A stretch of 64,000 bases of DNA from Clostridium drakei (GCF_000633595.2 NZ_JIBU02000020.1:44423-108422), one strand, 5' to 3'. Positions 45,174 through 56,074 are shown, numbered from the stretch's first letter. The notes: generated from the sequence alone by a model not told the origin. Made by a program: numbers and translations.

Positions 45174-46193
45174 CTATCTTTGTACACTACCAGATGCATT
45201 TCCTGCTGCAAGTTCTAATATTTCATTTTCCGTAACAATATTTGCATCTCCATCTATTGTGTGTTTTAATACTGAGGCTGCTACTCCAAACTCTAAGGCT
45301 TCTTTATGACTTTTACCTTCCACTAATCCATATATCAATCCAGCAGCAAAAGCATCTCCACCGCCTACTCTATCTTGTATAGTAAAATCGTATCTTTTTG
45401 ATCTATAAAGTTCTTTTCCATCATAAATTATAGCTGAAAGAGCATTATGTGAAGCTGAAAAATTCTCTCTTAGTGTAGACACTACATATTTTATATTAAA
45501 TTTTTCTATCATATTTCCAAATATGGATTTAAATCTTTCCTCATCTAATTCTCCCTTTGAAAAATCAGCTACCTTATATTCACTTTGTTTTCCTTCTACA
45601 CTACTTAGCCATCCAAAGCAAACATCTACACCTTCTAATAGTACTGGCATTACCCTTTCAAATTCTTCAATGTCCCAAAGCTGCTTTCTATAATTTAAAT
45701 CTATACTTACTGGAACTTTATGTGCTTTAGCTGCTTCTACAGCTTTTTTTGCAAGTCTTATACAATTTTCTCCTAAAGCTGGAGTTATTCCTGAAATATG
45801 AAACCAATCTGCATCTTTAAATATTTCATCAAAATCAAAAGCATCAACATTTACCTTTGTAATAGCTGAATTAGCTCTATCATATACAACCTTAGATGGT
45901 CTTACAGAATTCCCCTTTTCAAAGAAGTAAATACCTACTCTTTCTCCACCTCTATGAATGTATTCTGTATTAACACCATACTTTTTTAAGTTGTTTATAG
46001 CACTTTGTCCTATTGGATTATCAGGCAGTTCAGTGACAAAGCATGAATTTATTCCCCAATTTGCTAAAGATATAGCAACATTGGCTTCAGCACCGCCATA
46101 AACTATATCAAAGGATTGTGCTTGAGTAAATCTTTCATATCCTGGTGTGGATAATCTTAGCAATATTTCTCCCATAGTCACTACTTTTTTCAT
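45174..46193 (-). CDS. kdgK: 2-dehydro-3-deoxygluconokinase
   Basis: A 339-residue PfkB-family kinase with MGEILLRLSTPGYERFTQA at the N-terminus, the GGAEANVAISLANWG sugar motif and the C-terminal anion-hole motif GGGDAFAAGLIYGL with the catalytic Asp. It phosphorylates KDG to KDPG, the fourth step of galacturonate breakdown in this operon. It is the last gene of the series and is followed by a terminator. Confidence 0.93.
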   Translation of the reverse strand: MKKVVTMGEILLRLSTPGYERFTQAQSFDIVYGGAEANVAISLANWGINSCFVTELPDNPIGQSAINNLKKYGVNTEYIHRGGERVGIYFFEKGNSVRPSKVVYDRANSAITKVNVDAFDFDEIFKDADWFHISGITPALGENCIRLAKKAVEAAKAHKVPVSIDLNYRKQLWDIEEFERVMPVLLEGVDVCFGWLSSVEGKQSEYKVADFSKGELDEERFKSIFGNMIEKFNIKYVVSTLRENFSASHNALSAIIYDGKELYRSKRYDFTIQDRVGGGDAFAAGLIYGLVEGKSHKEALEFGVAASVLKHTIDGDANIVTENEILELAAGNASGSVQR

Positions 46194-46213
46194 ATCTAAG
46201 TTATCCTCCTTAA

Positions 46214-46861
46214 CTATTTACTTCTAGCTTCTTTTACTTTTTCTACGAAAAGTCTTGCAACTCTAGTTACTTCATCATAATTACCAGTATTTGCACCAGC
46301 AGTTAATTTTCCACCTACTCCTACTGCAATACATCCATTTTTTATCCATTGATCTACATTTTCCAAGCTTACACCACCTGTTGGCATAATAGGTGCTTGT
46401 GGAAGAGGTGCTTTAAAATCTTTTACTATGCTTGGACCAAAAGCACTTCCTGGGAATACTTTAATAACAGATGCTCCAGCTTCCATTGCTCTAATTATTT
46501 CAGTAATTGTCATACATCCTGGCATATAAGGTATTTGATATCTATTACATAATTTAGCTGTTTCCAAATCAAATCCTGGACTTACTATATATTTTGCACC
46601 TGCAAGTATAGCTATTCTCGCTGTTTCGCTGTCAAGTACTGTTCCTGCTCCTACTATTAATTCATCCTCTGTAAATTTTTCTTTTAATGAAGTTATTACT
46701 TTATCTGCTCCTGGAACAGTAAATGTTACTTCTATTGCTGGTATTCCACCTTCTATACATGCTTTTGAAATTTTTTCTGCCTTTTCAGCATTTTCAGCTC
46801 TAACTACTGCAACTACACCTACTTCAGTGATTTTTCTTAGAGTTTCTAATTTTTCTATCAT
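46214..46861 (-). CDS. eda: KDPG aldolase
   Basis: A 215-residue class I aldolase with GIPAIEVTFTVPGADK (catalytic Glu), AGTVLDSETARIAILAGAKY and the Schiff-base lysine in SVIKVFPGSAFGP, then PTGGVSLENVDQWIKNG. It splits KDPG into pyruvate and glyceraldehyde-3-phosphate. It lies 20 bases upstream of kdgK in the operon. Confidence 0.95.
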   Translation of the reverse strand: MIEKLETLRKITEVGVVAVVRAENAEKAEKISKACIEGGIPAIEVTFTVPGADKVITSLKEKFTEDELIVGAGTVLDSETARIAILAGAKYIVSPGFDLETAKLCNRYQIPYMPGCMTITEIIRAMEAGASVIKVFPGSAFGPSIVKDFKAPLPQAPIMPTGGVSLENVDQWIKNGCIAVGVGGKLTAGANTGNYDEVTRVARLFVEKVKEARSK

Positions 46862-46941
46862 TATGAATTCCTCCTATTAATCTATTTTTTATTTCTAAAG
46901 TTTAGTCAAAATGTAAATTCAAATCTATAATTAAAAAATTA

Positions 46942-48429
46942 CTATAATGTCACTCCATTTTTAAATATAGCTATTTCTCTGAATTCATTTTTTTCGTTAT
47001 TTACCAATTCTCCACTAGCTACTTTAATTATATATTCAATAAATTCCTCTAATAAGCTGTCTAACGTTTTATCTTCTACCAAAGTTCCCGCATTAAAATC
47101 AATCCAATGAGGTTTTAATTTATAAAGCTCTGAATTAGTTGATAATTTCATAGTAGGAACAAAGCTTCCAAAAGGAGTTCCTCTTCCTGTTGTAAATAAA
47201 ACCATTTGACATCCTGCTGCTGCTAAAGCAGATGCTGCTACTAAATCATTTCCTGGAGCACTCAAAAGGCTTAATCCTTTTGTTTTCAAAGTTTCTCCAT
47301 ATTTAAGCACATTCACTACTGTTTCTGTACCTGCCTTTTGTGTACATCCTAAGGACTTATCTTCAAGTGTTGTTATTCCTCCAGCTTTATTTCCTGGTGA
47401 AGGATTTTCATATACTGGTTGATTATAATTCATAAAATACTCTTTAAAATCATTAATTAAGTGAACAGTTTTATCAAATACCTCTTTGTTTTCAGTCCTA
47501 TCCATTAATAATGTTTCTGCTCCAAACATTTCTGGAACTTCTGTTAAAATTGTGGTTCCACCTTGTGCTATCAACCAATCTGAAAACTTTCCTACAAGAG
47601 GATTTGCAGTTATTCCTGAAAATCCATCTGAGCCACCACATTTAAGTCCTATTTTAAGTTCAGATAAAGGTACTTCTTCTCTTTTATCATTTTTCATATT
47701 TTCATAAAGTTCTTTTAATAGTTTGACTCCTTCTTCTATTTCATCTGAAACTTCTTGAGCAACTAAGAACTTTACTCTTTTTTCATCATATTCTCCCAAT
47801 GCCTTTTTAAATTCATCCATATTGTTGTTTTCACATCCAAGCCCCATAACCAATACTCCACCAGCATTAGGATGTTTAACTGCATCTATTAATATAGTTC
47901 TAGTATTTTTATGGTCATCTCCAAGTTGAGAGCATCCATAATTATGCTTTAGAACTAAAGTATTATCTATATTCAAATTACCCAACTCAGCTTTAAATTT
48001 TTCTATAACTTTATCTGCTATGCCATTTATACATCCAACTGTAGGCACTATCCACAGTTCATTTCTTATACCTACATCTCCATTGTTTCTTTTATATCCT
48101 TTAAAAGTTAAGTTTTTATTTTCAAATACATTCTTAATAAGCCTTTGATTAAAATTATAATCTTTTATACCATCTAAATTGGTTTTTGCATTATGTGTAT
48201 GAACCCATTTACCCTCTGGTATATCACAAATTGCATGGCCTATAGGAAATCCATATTTGATTATATTTTCATTCAATTTAATTTTTCTTACAGCTATCTT
48301 ATGACCTCTCTTAACAGCTTCTTTAATACTAATTTTTTCATTATCTATTTCTACAATTTCACCTTTTTCTAAATCTGTTAAAGCCACAACTACATTATCA
48401 TTTTCATTTATTTTAATAACGTTTTTCAT
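46942..48429 (-). CDS. uxaA: Altronate dehydratase
   Basis: A 495-residue UxaA-type enzyme: N-terminal SAF-like domain (about 1-90) and a C-terminal D-galactarate dehydratase/altronate hydrolase domain (GYKRNNGDVGIRNELWIVPT, HNYGCSQLGDDH, GLGCENNNMDEF, LKCGGSDGFSGITANPLVG). It dehydrates D-altronate to KDG. GTG at 48444 opens the frame, but AGAGG lies about 8 bases ahead of ATG at 48429. Confidence 0.95.
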   Translation of the reverse strand: MKNVIKINENDNVVVALTDLEKGEIVEIDNEKISIKEAVKRGHKIAVRKIKLNENIIKYGFPIGHAICDIPEGKWVHTHNAKTNLDGIKDYNFNQRLIKNVFENKNLTFKGYKRNNGDVGIRNELWIVPTVGCINGIADKVIEKFKAELGNLNIDNTLVLKHNYGCSQLGDDHKNTRTILIDAVKHPNAGGVLVMGLGCENNNMDEFKKALGEYDEKRVKFLVAQEVSDEIEEGVKLLKELYENMKNDKREEVPLSELKIGLKCGGSDGFSGITANPLVGKFSDWLIAQGGTTILTEVPEMFGAETLLMDRTENKEVFDKTVHLINDFKEYFMNYNQPVYENPSPGNKAGGITTLEDKSLGCTQKAGTETVVNVLKYGETLKTKGLSLLSAPGNDLVAASALAAAGCQMVLFTTGRGTPFGSFVPTMKLSTNSELYKLKPHWIDFNAGTLVEDKTLDSLLEEFIEYIIKVASGELVNNEKNEFREIAIFKNGVTL

Positions 48430-48447
48430 GACATTACCTCTCACTTT

Positions 48448-49896
48448 CTACATAACTTCTTTAATTGCTTCCTTAATTCCTAGCTTTTCAATTTTTGATA
48501 AGTAGTTAGTTACTCTGTCTGTTAATCCTTCAATTGCATTTAAATTCATTTTCCAATTCTTTTCATATGATAAAACTGTACTTACTATATTTTTTAATCC
48601 TTCTTCAGTTCCATCATAATTTTCCCATAAGGATTTATATAAATTTAAAATATCTTCATTATCTGCTAGTTCTATTTTTTCTTCTCCTCTTTTACCTTTA
48701 TAGAATTCTATTAATGCAGCCAGTGAGAAACATAGTTTTTTAGGAAGTTTTCCTTTTCTATTTACATACTCTATTAAGGATGGTAAATCTCTTGTTTCAA
48801 ATTTTGACATTGAATTTAGTGCTATACTCATTAAATAGTGTTTTACGAAAGGATTAGCAAATCTTTCAAGTACTGCACCTGCAAAGTATTTTAATTCTTC
48901 TTCTGGCAAATCCAATGTTGGTATTATTTCATCATACACAGTTTCCTTTACATATCTTCCAATAACCTCATGTCCAACTGCTTGTCCTACAGTTTCTAAA
49001 CCATAAAGATATGCCACTGGTACTAAGGATGTATGTGCTCCATTTAAAATTCTAACCTTTCTTGTTCTATAAGGAGTCATGTCTTCAACAAATTTAACAT
49101 TTAACCCTGCTTTATCTGCTGGAAACTCATTTTTTATCCATTCAGGTCCTTCAATTACCCATAAGTGAAATTGTTCACTAACATCTACAAGACTATCTTC
49201 ATAACCTAATTCTTTTGTCACTTCTTCAATTGTATCCTTTGGATATCCTGGAACTATTCTATCTACAAGGCTGCAGCAAAATGTATTGGCCTCATTTAAC
49301 CAACTTGCAAATTGTTCTTCTAGCTGCCAAAGCTCTGCATACTTCAAAATTATATTTTTAAGCTTTTCACCATTTCTATCTATAAGCTCACAAGGAATTA
49401 TTATTACCCCTTTATCTTTTTCTCCTTTAAAAGCCTTAAATCTATGATATAAAAATGCAGTTAATTTTCCAGGATAACTGTTCTGTGGCTTATCTTCCAT
49501 TTTATCGTTTTCATCAAATGTAATTCCTGCTTCAGTAGTATTTGAAAATATAAATCTTATTTCAGGTTGTTCTGCCACTTTTAAATATTCATCATATTGT
49601 TTATAACAGTTAATTCCTCTACTTATGCTATTTATTACAAAATGTTCTTTAACAGCTTTTCCCTCTTTTATTCCTTGCAAATATAAGTTAAACAAGCCAT
49701 CTTGCTCATTTAATTTATCAACTTTTCCATTCTTAGTAGGTGGAATTACTACTACACTTCCATTAAAATCTGCTTCTATATTCATTTTGTCAACTTGCCA
49801 ATCAACAAAAGCTCTTAGAAAATTACCTTCTCCAAATTGTAAAATCTTTTCTGGATATTTTTTATACTCTTTATAAATTTCTTTATTTAGTTTCAT
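48448..49896 (-). CDS. uxaB: Altronate oxidoreductase (tagaturonate reductase)
   Basis: A 482-residue mannitol-dehydrogenase-family enzyme with [38 protein letters not shown] and [13 protein letters not shown]. It reduces tagaturonate to altronate, the galacturonate branch rather than the glucuronate/mannonate branch. The frame opens at 49914; TAGGAGG is inside it, ahead of ATG at 49896. First gene of the uxaB-uxaA-eda-kdgK operon. Confidence 0.95.
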   Translation of the reverse strand: MKLNKEIYKEYKKYPEKILQFGEGNFLRAFVDWQVDKMNIEADFNGSVVVIPPTKNGKVDKLNEQDGLFNLYLQGIKEGKAVKEHFVINSISRGINCYKQYDEYLKVAEQPEIRFIFSNTTEAGITFDENDKMEDKPQNSYPGKLTAFLYHRFKAFKGEKDKGVIIIPCELIDRNGEKLKNIILKYAELWQLEEQFASWLNEANTFCCSLVDRIVPGYPKDTIEEVTKELGYEDSLVDVSEQFHLWVIEGPEWIKNEFPADKAGLNVKFVEDMTPYRTRKVRILNGAHTSLVPVAYLYGLETVGQAVGHEVIGRYVKETVYDEIIPTLDLPEEELKYFAGAVLERFANPFVKHYLMSIALNSMSKFETRDLPSLIEYVNRKGKLPKKLCFSLAALIEFYKGKRGEEKIELADNEDILNLYKSLWENYDGTEEGLKNIVSTVLSYEKNWKMNLNAIEGLTDRVTNYLSKIEKLGIKEAIKEVM

Positions 49897-49916
49897 AATG
49901 GATCCTCCTAACATTT

Positions 49917-49932
49917 TTGTTCACGTGTGCAA
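49917..49932. promoter_or_regulatory. Hexuronate operator in the uxaB leader
   Basis: TTGTTCACGTGTGCAA, one of six closely matching 16-base palindromic sites. It lies just ahead of uxaB. A LacI-type repressor bound here would block transcription. Confidence 0.75.
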
Positions 49933-49990
49933 TTAAATTTAATTTTTACCATTCAGTTATATATAAATTTTATATTTATTTCTTTATTTT

Positions 49991-50019
49991 ATTATACTAT
50001 TTTTTGCACACGTTAACAA
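49991..50019 (-). promoter_or_regulatory. uxaB promoter overlapped by a hexuronate operator
   Basis: On the minus strand, TTGTTA (-35) and TATAAT (-10) are 17 bases apart. The operator TTGTTAACGTGTGCAA (50004-50019) covers the -35 and the start of the spacer. This is the classic layout for repression by the LacI-type protein encoded at 50165-51175. Confidence 0.75.
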
Positions 50020-50164
50020 TAGTTTATATAGAGATTTTTTTATAAATATTTTAATCTAATTTATCATTTGTTTTTCAATAAAAAATTTACATATAAAAAA
50101 TTTTTTTGATGTAACTATCAATTAAAAATAATCACATCAAAATTTTACTATATTAAATATCATA

Positions 50165-51175
50165 TTAGTTATTTTCATTTAGTTTAAGAACTGAATCTCT
50201 TGTTACAAGTTTTGTCTTAAGAAAAATTTTTTCACCTTTATTACTTTCTCCATTTATTATATCGATTATCTTCTTTCCACCCATTATACTTATGTCTTCT
50301 ATGGGTCTTTTCACAGTTGTAAGCGATGGCGTAGAATATTCTGAAACTGCTATATCATCAAATCCTACTATTGAAATATCTTTCGGAACACTAAGACCAT
50401 TATCAAAAGCTGCTTTTATAGCACCTATTGCCATATCGTCATTAGAACAAAATACTGCTGTAGGAACTTTATCTAAATTTATAAGCTTATTCATAGCAGA
50501 ATATCCACTTTTCATATCAAAATTTCCTTTAACAATATATTCTTTACGTACTGATATGTTATAGTGAATCAAAGCTTCCATAAATCCATTCTTTCTGTTT
50601 TGAGTAGATTTAAATTCCTTTTTTCCTTCTATTATTGCTATATCTTTATGCCCATTTTTTATCAAATGCTCTACAGCTTTAAAAGTACCTTCCTTATCAT
50701 CAGATATTATATTTACTAAAGATTCCTCATCTAATTCTCTATTTAAAACTACTAGTGGAATCCCTTTTTGCATTATATCATATACAAAGTAATTATCATT
50801 GTCACTTTGACTCATTAAAACTATTCCATCAAATCTCTTTTTATTAATAGCTGTAAAATCCTTATAATTATCAATTCCTCTTACAACTAAATTATAATTT
50901 TCTTCTATAGCGCTATTTACTCCTGTTACTGTTTCAAAGAAAAATCCTGAGGATGTACCTCTGCTTATGCTGGAAAAAAATAACCCTATAGTATAAGATT
51001 TATCTAACACTAAGCTTTTTGCAATATAATTAGGAACATAATTAAGTTGTTCTGCTATAGCTTTTATTTTACTTTTTGTTTCTTCATTTATTAAAGGACT
51101 ATTATTAAGTGCTCTTGAAACTGTTGTATGTGACACATTTGCTAATTTTGCTATGTCTTTTATTGTTACGCTCAT
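50165..51175 (-). CDS. LacI-family regulator of galacturonate use
   Basis: A 336-residue repressor with the HTH VTIKDIAKLANVSHTTVSRAL at the N-terminus, a hinge helix and a periplasmic-binding-protein-like ligand domain. It is placed upstream of the uxaB operon and most likely binds the six TTGTTAACGTTAACAA-like sites in this region, releasing them on a hexuronate intermediate. The frame opens at 51196; AAAGGTGG precedes ATG at 51175. Confidence 0.92.
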   Translation of the reverse strand: MSVTIKDIAKLANVSHTTVSRALNNSPLINEETKSKIKAIAEQLNYVPNYIAKSLVLDKSYTIGLFFSSISRGTSSGFFFETVTGVNSAIEENYNLVVRGIDNYKDFTAINKKRFDGIVLMSQSDNDNYFVYDIMQKGIPLVVLNRELDEESLVNIISDDKEGTFKAVEHLIKNGHKDIAIIEGKKEFKSTQNRKNGFMEALIHYNISVRKEYIVKGNFDMKSGYSAMNKLINLDKVPTAVFCSNDDMAIGAIKAAFDNGLSVPKDISIVGFDDIAVSEYSTPSLTTVKRPIEDISIMGGKKIIDIINGESNKGEKIFLKTKLVTRDSVLKLNENN

Positions 51176-51287
51176 TAGTTCCACCTTTCTTTTCAAAACA
51201 AATATATATTTTTCTTTATGATAATATCATATATTGTATAACTAAACTACATGTAATACAATATAGCCCTTTAAACATTATATACCT

Positions 51288-53003
51288 TTATACAACAAAT
51301 TTTTCAACTTGTTCTAAAATTTTCTTCATCATATCCTTTAGTAATATTGCTGCTTTTGCAACTTCATCAGATGACATAGTCATTTTTTCTGTTGAGGAAG
51401 AAATTTCTTGAGATGCTTGTGAATTTTCTTCTGCTACTAAAGAAGTTTTTTCAACATTTGATATAATGTGATCCTTCCTACTATTAATTTGTACTATAGA
51501 TTTGTTCATTTCCTGAATTTCAGGTAATATACTTTCTATAGAAGTTATTATTTCTCTAAAAGAAACTATATTACTACTTATTACTGTAAGTTGTTCTACA
51601 AGCTCATTATTAGCATTATCAGTAGTTTTAGTAACCAAATTAGCTTCACCTTCAATGGTACTTAATAAATTACTTATATCCATTGATGAACTTCTTGACT
51701 GCTCTGCTAGCTTTCTAATTTCATCTGCTACTACCGAAAATCCTCTTCCTGCTTCTCCAGCCCTAGCTGCCTCAATAGATGCATTCAAAGCAAGCAAATT
51801 TGTCTGATCTGATATATTATTAATTAAATTGATTATTTCTGTAATTTTTTCAATACTTTTGGTTAATTCACTTATTCTTTTTCTTGCTTCATCATAAGAT
51901 GTTGCAATATTATTTATAGAACTTGCAAGTTTACTTAATTCTACATCACTTTTTCTGGACCTGCTACTAATACTTTTAGCATTATTATGAATTCCATTTA
52001 TAGATTCCATTATTACATCCAATTCTTCACCAAATGAATTCAAATTTGAATTTATTAATACAAGTTCATCAGCTTGACTTGAAGATCCTTTTGTTACTTC
52101 TTTAATTGAAGCTGAAACTTCTTCTATATAACGATGCATTTGTTTTGATATATTTGTAAGTGATATAGATTGATTGGTAACATTTGTAGAATCGTTTTTT
52201 ATTAAAGAAATTGTATCTGAAATAGATATAACTGTTTTTTCTAATGCTTTATTCATTATGCCAAATTCATTAGTAAGCTTAGTATTAAATTTAACTGTAA
52301 AGTTTCCTTCAGATAATTTACATAAATTATCAATAAATTCTTTTATAGAATTTTTAATTATAAAAATAACAATAATTGATATTATAGTTAAAATTAAAAT
52401 AGATATGCTAAAAATAATAATAAATAAAGTCATATTTTTATAATATAAAGTTTTAGACTTTTCATTTTGTTCTTTAGCTTTTTGCTTTTGGTAGTCAATT
52501 AGCTGAATATTCTTTTTAGCTAAATCATTTCCATAATTACCCATATATACATTTGTTATTTGTTTATCTGGTACTATATTATTTTTTCTTTGTTCTATAA
52601 TATTTGGTATAAAAGAGTAATAATGTTCATATGCCTCCTTCATCTGTAAAACCAATTTTATTTCATCTGAATCATTTTTTGATGATATCTCATTTCTAGA
52701 TATTATAGCTGTTATGTCATTATTTAAGCTAATCATTGTCTTTTCATTTTGTTCTTCAAATGGTCTGTCTATTATTTTAGTTAATGTATTTCTCAAAACC
52801 CCCATGTCACCATTAACATCACCCCAATCTTTTAGCTTAGGTATAATATTAACATACATATCATTTATATTATTATGCATTCTAGATGTATTTACATACC
52901 CTATTACCCCAATAACAATAGTTGTTATTAAAGATACTAACCACATTACTATTATCCCTTTTGTAATATTTATATTCTTAAAGCTATTAAAATTTATTTT
53001 CAT
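51288..53003 (-). CDS. Methyl-accepting chemotaxis protein
   Basis: A 571-residue chemoreceptor: TM1 (about 15-37), a four-helix-bundle type sensor region (about 38-185), TM2 (about 190-214), a HAMP-like segment and the signalling domain with the conserved hairpin tip [20 protein letters not shown] and [18 protein letters not shown]. Its position inside the galacturonate regulon suggests taxis towards pectin breakdown products, but the ligand is not shown by sequence. AAAGGAGG precedes ATG. Confidence 0.93.
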   Translation of the reverse strand: MKINFNSFKNINITKGIIVMWLVSLITTIVIGVIGYVNTSRMHNNINDMYVNIIPKLKDWGDVNGDMGVLRNTLTKIIDRPFEEQNEKTMISLNNDITAIISRNEISSKNDSDEIKLVLQMKEAYEHYYSFIPNIIEQRKNNIVPDKQITNVYMGNYGNDLAKKNIQLIDYQKQKAKEQNEKSKTLYYKNMTLFIIIFSISILILTIISIIVIFIIKNSIKEFIDNLCKLSEGNFTVKFNTKLTNEFGIMNKALEKTVISISDTISLIKNDSTNVTNQSISLTNISKQMHRYIEEVSASIKEVTKGSSSQADELVLINSNLNSFGEELDVIMESINGIHNNAKSISSRSRKSDVELSKLASSINNIATSYDEARKRISELTKSIEKITEIINLINNISDQTNLLALNASIEAARAGEAGRGFSVVADEIRKLAEQSRSSSMDISNLLSTIEGEANLVTKTTDNANNELVEQLTVISSNIVSFREIITSIESILPEIQEMNKSIVQINSRKDHIISNVEKTSLVAEENSQASQEISSSTEKMTMSSDEVAKAAILLKDMMKKILEQVEKFVV

Positions 53004-53055
53004 AAACTAAATCCTCCTTTCAAAATATACTTTTAATACACTTACCTATAAATAA

Positions 53056-53096
53056 AATGCAAGTATTCATATTTTAAAAACATAAATACTTGCATT
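53056..53096 (-). terminator. Terminator after the hexuronate transporter gene
   Basis: The 12-base arms AATGCAAGTATT/AATACTTGCATT form a stable hairpin about 40 bases after the transporter stop, separating it from the chemoreceptor gene. Confidence 0.75.
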
Positions 53097-53133
53097 GGCA
53101 AAATGAACAAAATTATATTAAGTAAAACTTACA

Positions 53134-54507
53134 TTAGTTATTTTCAAATTTTCCATTTTGTAAATCAGCTACTATATCTCTATATTTATCATCTGACAAA
53201 TTGTATAACAAACCAATTACAACGGCAGCTATAGCTAATGCAACAGCTGGATATAATGCCATTACTGCTTTCATTCCTAGTAATGTTTTTGCAGTTTGAT
53301 GTGCATTTGCCACATATCCTGTTAATTGTAAAGCTCCTAATGTAATATACGCTGCTATGGATTGAGCTATTTTTCTTGAGAAGTTAAATGCAGCATAAGT
53401 TATACCTTCTTTTCTCTTTCCTGTATGCCATTCACCATAATCAATAGCATCAGAAACAAAAGCCCACGTAACACCATTTGGAATAGCAAGTCCTGCATAT
53501 CCTATAGTTACAAGTATTGTAAATACATAGAAGTTTGCTGGTAATATAAAGTTCAATCCGTTAGCAACAATACCAATTGCAAAACCTATCATAGCAGTTT
53601 TCTTTTTTCCAAACATTTTAACCATTTTAGGAATAGCGGCAATTCCTAGAATAGAACATCCAATCATTATACTGTTTATAACTGGTTGAAGTTTAACATT
53701 TCCAAGCGCATATTGACAATAATATATCATCATTTGATTGTTTGCATTCATTGCTGATATTGTAAATAAAGTCATAAGAATTAAACATAATAGCGGTTTA
53801 TTTGTGAATACTGCTTTAGCATAATCACCCATAGTTGTTTTTTCTTGTACTTTTGCTTTAGATTGAATATGCTCTTTAGTATTTCTAAAACAAATATAAA
53901 ATGAAATTACACCTATTAAAGCCATAATAGCAGCAGCTACTGGATATCCTATTTTAGGATCTGAAAAATGTATAAGTATAGGTACAAATGCTACACCAGT
54001 TATTAATTGTGCTGCTAAAGATCCTGTCTGTCTATATGTTGCCATTTGACTTCTTTCATCAACATCTTGAGTCATAACAGATGCTAATGAGCCGTAAGGA
54101 ACATTTGTAAATGAATATATAAGTCCCCATACCATATAAGCAGCATATGCATACACTAGCTTACTAGTAACTGTAGTTCCAGGCATCAAAAATGTTACAA
54201 TTGTTAATATAGCAAGAATTATACTGGAAACCATCATAACTGGTCTAAATTTACCATGTTTACCTGGTTTTCTTGAATCAACGGTTGATCCAGCTATAGG
54301 ATCCATAAATGCATCAAATATCTTTGTATATACAAAAATATTTTTTGCTGCTGCTGCTGGTATGCCACATACATCTGTAAAGAACTTAGAAAGATACGCC
54401 TGTCCTAAATCGAACATAAACCCATTACCAAAGTCACCAAAACCATAAGATATCTTTTCTTTTAAGGTTAACTTTTGGCCAGTTTTTTGAACTTTTTTTT
54501 GCTCCAT
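53134..54507 (-). CDS. GPH-family hexuronate transporter
   Basis: A 457-residue transporter with about 12 membrane helices and GPH signatures: KISYGFGDFGNGFMFDLGQA, DAFMDPIAGSTVDSR and GKFRPVMM. Its place between uxaC and the chemoreceptor makes galacturonate or an oligomer of it the likely substrate. It is only distantly related to the other GPH transporter at 31883-33256. AGGGGGAG precedes ATG. Confidence 0.9.
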   Translation of the reverse strand: MEQKKVQKTGQKLTLKEKISYGFGDFGNGFMFDLGQAYLSKFFTDVCGIPAAAAKNIFVYTKIFDAFMDPIAGSTVDSRKPGKHGKFRPVMMVSSIILAILTIVTFLMPGTTVTSKLVYAYAAYMVWGLIYSFTNVPYGSLASVMTQDVDERSQMATYRQTGSLAAQLITGVAFVPILIHFSDPKIGYPVAAAIMALIGVISFYICFRNTKEHIQSKAKVQEKTTMGDYAKAVFTNKPLLCLILMTLFTISAMNANNQMMIYYCQYALGNVKLQPVINSIMIGCSILGIAAIPKMVKMFGKKKTAMIGFAIGIVANGLNFILPANFYVFTILVTIGYAGLAIPNGVTWAFVSDAIDYGEWHTGKRKEGITYAAFNFSRKIAQSIAAYITLGALQLTGYVANAHQTAKTLLGMKAVMALYPAVALAIAAVVIGLLYNLSDDKYRDIVADLQNGKFENN

Positions 54508-54526
54508 GTTTTTACTCCCCCTATTA

Positions 54527-54563
54527 TATAATATCGTTTACATTTATTAAAATCGTATACATT
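54527..54563 (-). promoter_or_regulatory. Two cre-like sites at the transporter promoter
   Basis: On the minus strand, AATGTATACGATTTTAAT and AATGTAAACGATATTATA are arranged as direct repeats 19 bases apart. Both resemble CcpA catabolite-responsive elements (TG-N-AA-R-CG). The second runs into a TATAAT -10 box. Glucose repression of uptake is therefore likely. Confidence 0.45.
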
Positions 54564-54571
54564 TATTTTCA

Positions 54572-54602
54572 ATCTTTACTGCGCCATAAACGCAGTAAAG
54601 AT
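54572..54602 (-). terminator. Hairpin between uxaC and the transporter gene
   Basis: Perfect 12-base arms ATCTTTACTGCG/CGCAGTAAAGAT downstream of uxaC. The T-run is weak on the minus strand, so read-through into the transporter gene is possible. Confidence 0.6.
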
Positions 54603-54623
54603 CAAATTATTTTTTATTAAATT

Positions 54624-56024
54624 TTACATTCCAAAATATTCTTTTGCATTATTATAAGATATATTCTTTACAATGCATCCCAAAAATTCCATATCATTTG
54701 GATATTCTCCATTTTCAACCCATCCACCTATTAAATTACAAAGTATTCTTCTAAAATATTCATGTCTTGTATATGATAAAAAGCTTCTAGAATCAGTCAA
54801 CATTCCTACAAAACGGCTTAATAAGCCAAGGTTAGCTAAAGATTTCATCTGTTCTATCATTCCATCTTTATGATCATTAAACCACCATGCTGATCCAAAT
54901 TGTATTTTTCCTGGAGCAGTTGTTCCTTGGAAATTTCCAAGCATAGTTCCAAGAACGAAGTTATCTTTTGGATTCAAAGTATATAAAATTGTTTTTGGAA
55001 GTAAATCTTCAGTTTCTAAGAAATTTAAAATCCTTGAAAGAGGATAAGCAATGCTTTCATCATTTATAGAATCAAATCCCGTATCTGGACCTAGTTTATT
55101 AAACATTTTAGTATTATTGTCTCTCATGGCTGCAATATGATACTGCATTGTCCATCCTAACTTTGCGTAGTTTTCTCCTAAGAATTTTAAAACATCTGTT
55201 TTGTATTTGCTTACTTCTTCTACAGTTAATTTTTCACCTTTTAGTGCTTTTAAGAAAATTTTTCTAATTTCTTCTTTTGATCCTTCTGCATATATCACAC
55301 TATCTAGTGCATGATCTGACACTCTACATCCTACTGAATGAAAGAAATCAATTCTGCTTTTTAATGCTTCTATAAATTCATCATAACTATTTATAGTTTT
55401 ACCATATGCTTGTCCAAGTTTTTCAATCCATGGTACAAAAGTCTGCTTATTTATGTTAATTCCTTTATCAGGTCTAAAAGCTGGTAAAACCTTAACATTA
55501 AAATCCTTACATTCTTTAAGTTTCAAATGATATTCTAAAGAATCTATCGGATCATCTGTTGTACATATAATCTCTACATTTGATTTTTTAATTAAGTCTC
55601 TTGCTCCAAATCCCTCTCCATTTAATAATTCATTTGTCTTATTCCAAATTTCAGGAGCAGTTTTTTCATTTAAAACTTCATATATTCCAAAAAACCTTTG
55701 AAGTTCTAAATGTGTCCAATGATAAAGAGGATTTCCTATAGCCATAGGCAACGTTTTCGCCCACGCTATAAATTTTTCATAATCAGTTCCATCTCCAGTA
55801 ATGTATTTTTCATCTATACCATTACTTCTCATAGCTCTCCACTTATAATGATCGCCATAAAGCCAAACTTCAGTTATGTTTTTAAATTTTTTATTTTCAA
55901 AAATTTCTTTTGGATTTAAATGGCAATGATAATCTATAATAGGCATGTCCTTTGCATATTTATGATATAAATTCACTGCAGTATCATTATCCAATAAAAA
56001 ATTCTCGTCCATAAACTTTTTCAC
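54624..56024 (-). CDS. uxaC: Glucuronate/galacturonate isomerase
   Basis: A 466-residue uronate isomerase of the amidohydrolase superfamily, with metal-binding IIDYHCHLNPKEI, KEDYHW-like core segments, DHALD and the C-terminal MLTDSRSFLSYTRHEYFRR. It converts galacturonate to tagaturonate (or glucuronate to fructuronate), the first step of the pathway. The frame opens at 56045. AGGGTGA precedes GTG at 56024, and the resulting N-terminus MKKFMDENFLLDND aligns with the E. coli enzyme, so GTG is chosen. Confidence 0.94.
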   Translation of the reverse strand: MKKFMDENFLLDNDTAVNLYHKYAKDMPIIDYHCHLNPKEIFENKKFKNITEVWLYGDHYKWRAMRSNGIDEKYITGDGTDYEKFIAWAKTLPMAIGNPLYHWTHLELQRFFGIYEVLNEKTAPEIWNKTNELLNGEGFGARDLIKKSNVEIICTTDDPIDSLEYHLKLKECKDFNVKVLPAFRPDKGININKQTFVPWIEKLGQAYGKTINSYDEFIEALKSRIDFFHSVGCRVSDHALDSVIYAEGSKEEIRKIFLKALKGEKLTVEEVSKYKTDVLKFLGENYAKLGWTMQYHIAAMRDNNTKMFNKLGPDTGFDSINDESIAYPLSRILNFLETEDLLPKTILYTLNPKDNFVLGTMLGNFQGTTAPGKIQFGSAWWFNDHKDGMIEQMKSLANLGLLSRFVGMLTDSRSFLSYTRHEYFRRILCNLIGGWVENGEYPNDMEFLGCIVKNISYNNAKEYFGM

Positions 56025-56058
56025 TATAATCACCCTACTTTTCATACTATTTTTCTAA

Positions 56059-56074
56059 TTGTTCACGTGAACAA
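56059..56074. promoter_or_regulatory. Hexuronate operator downstream of the uxaC promoter
   Basis: TTGTTCACGTGAACAA, a perfect palindrome just ahead of uxaC, between the promoter and the start codon. Confidence 0.78.
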
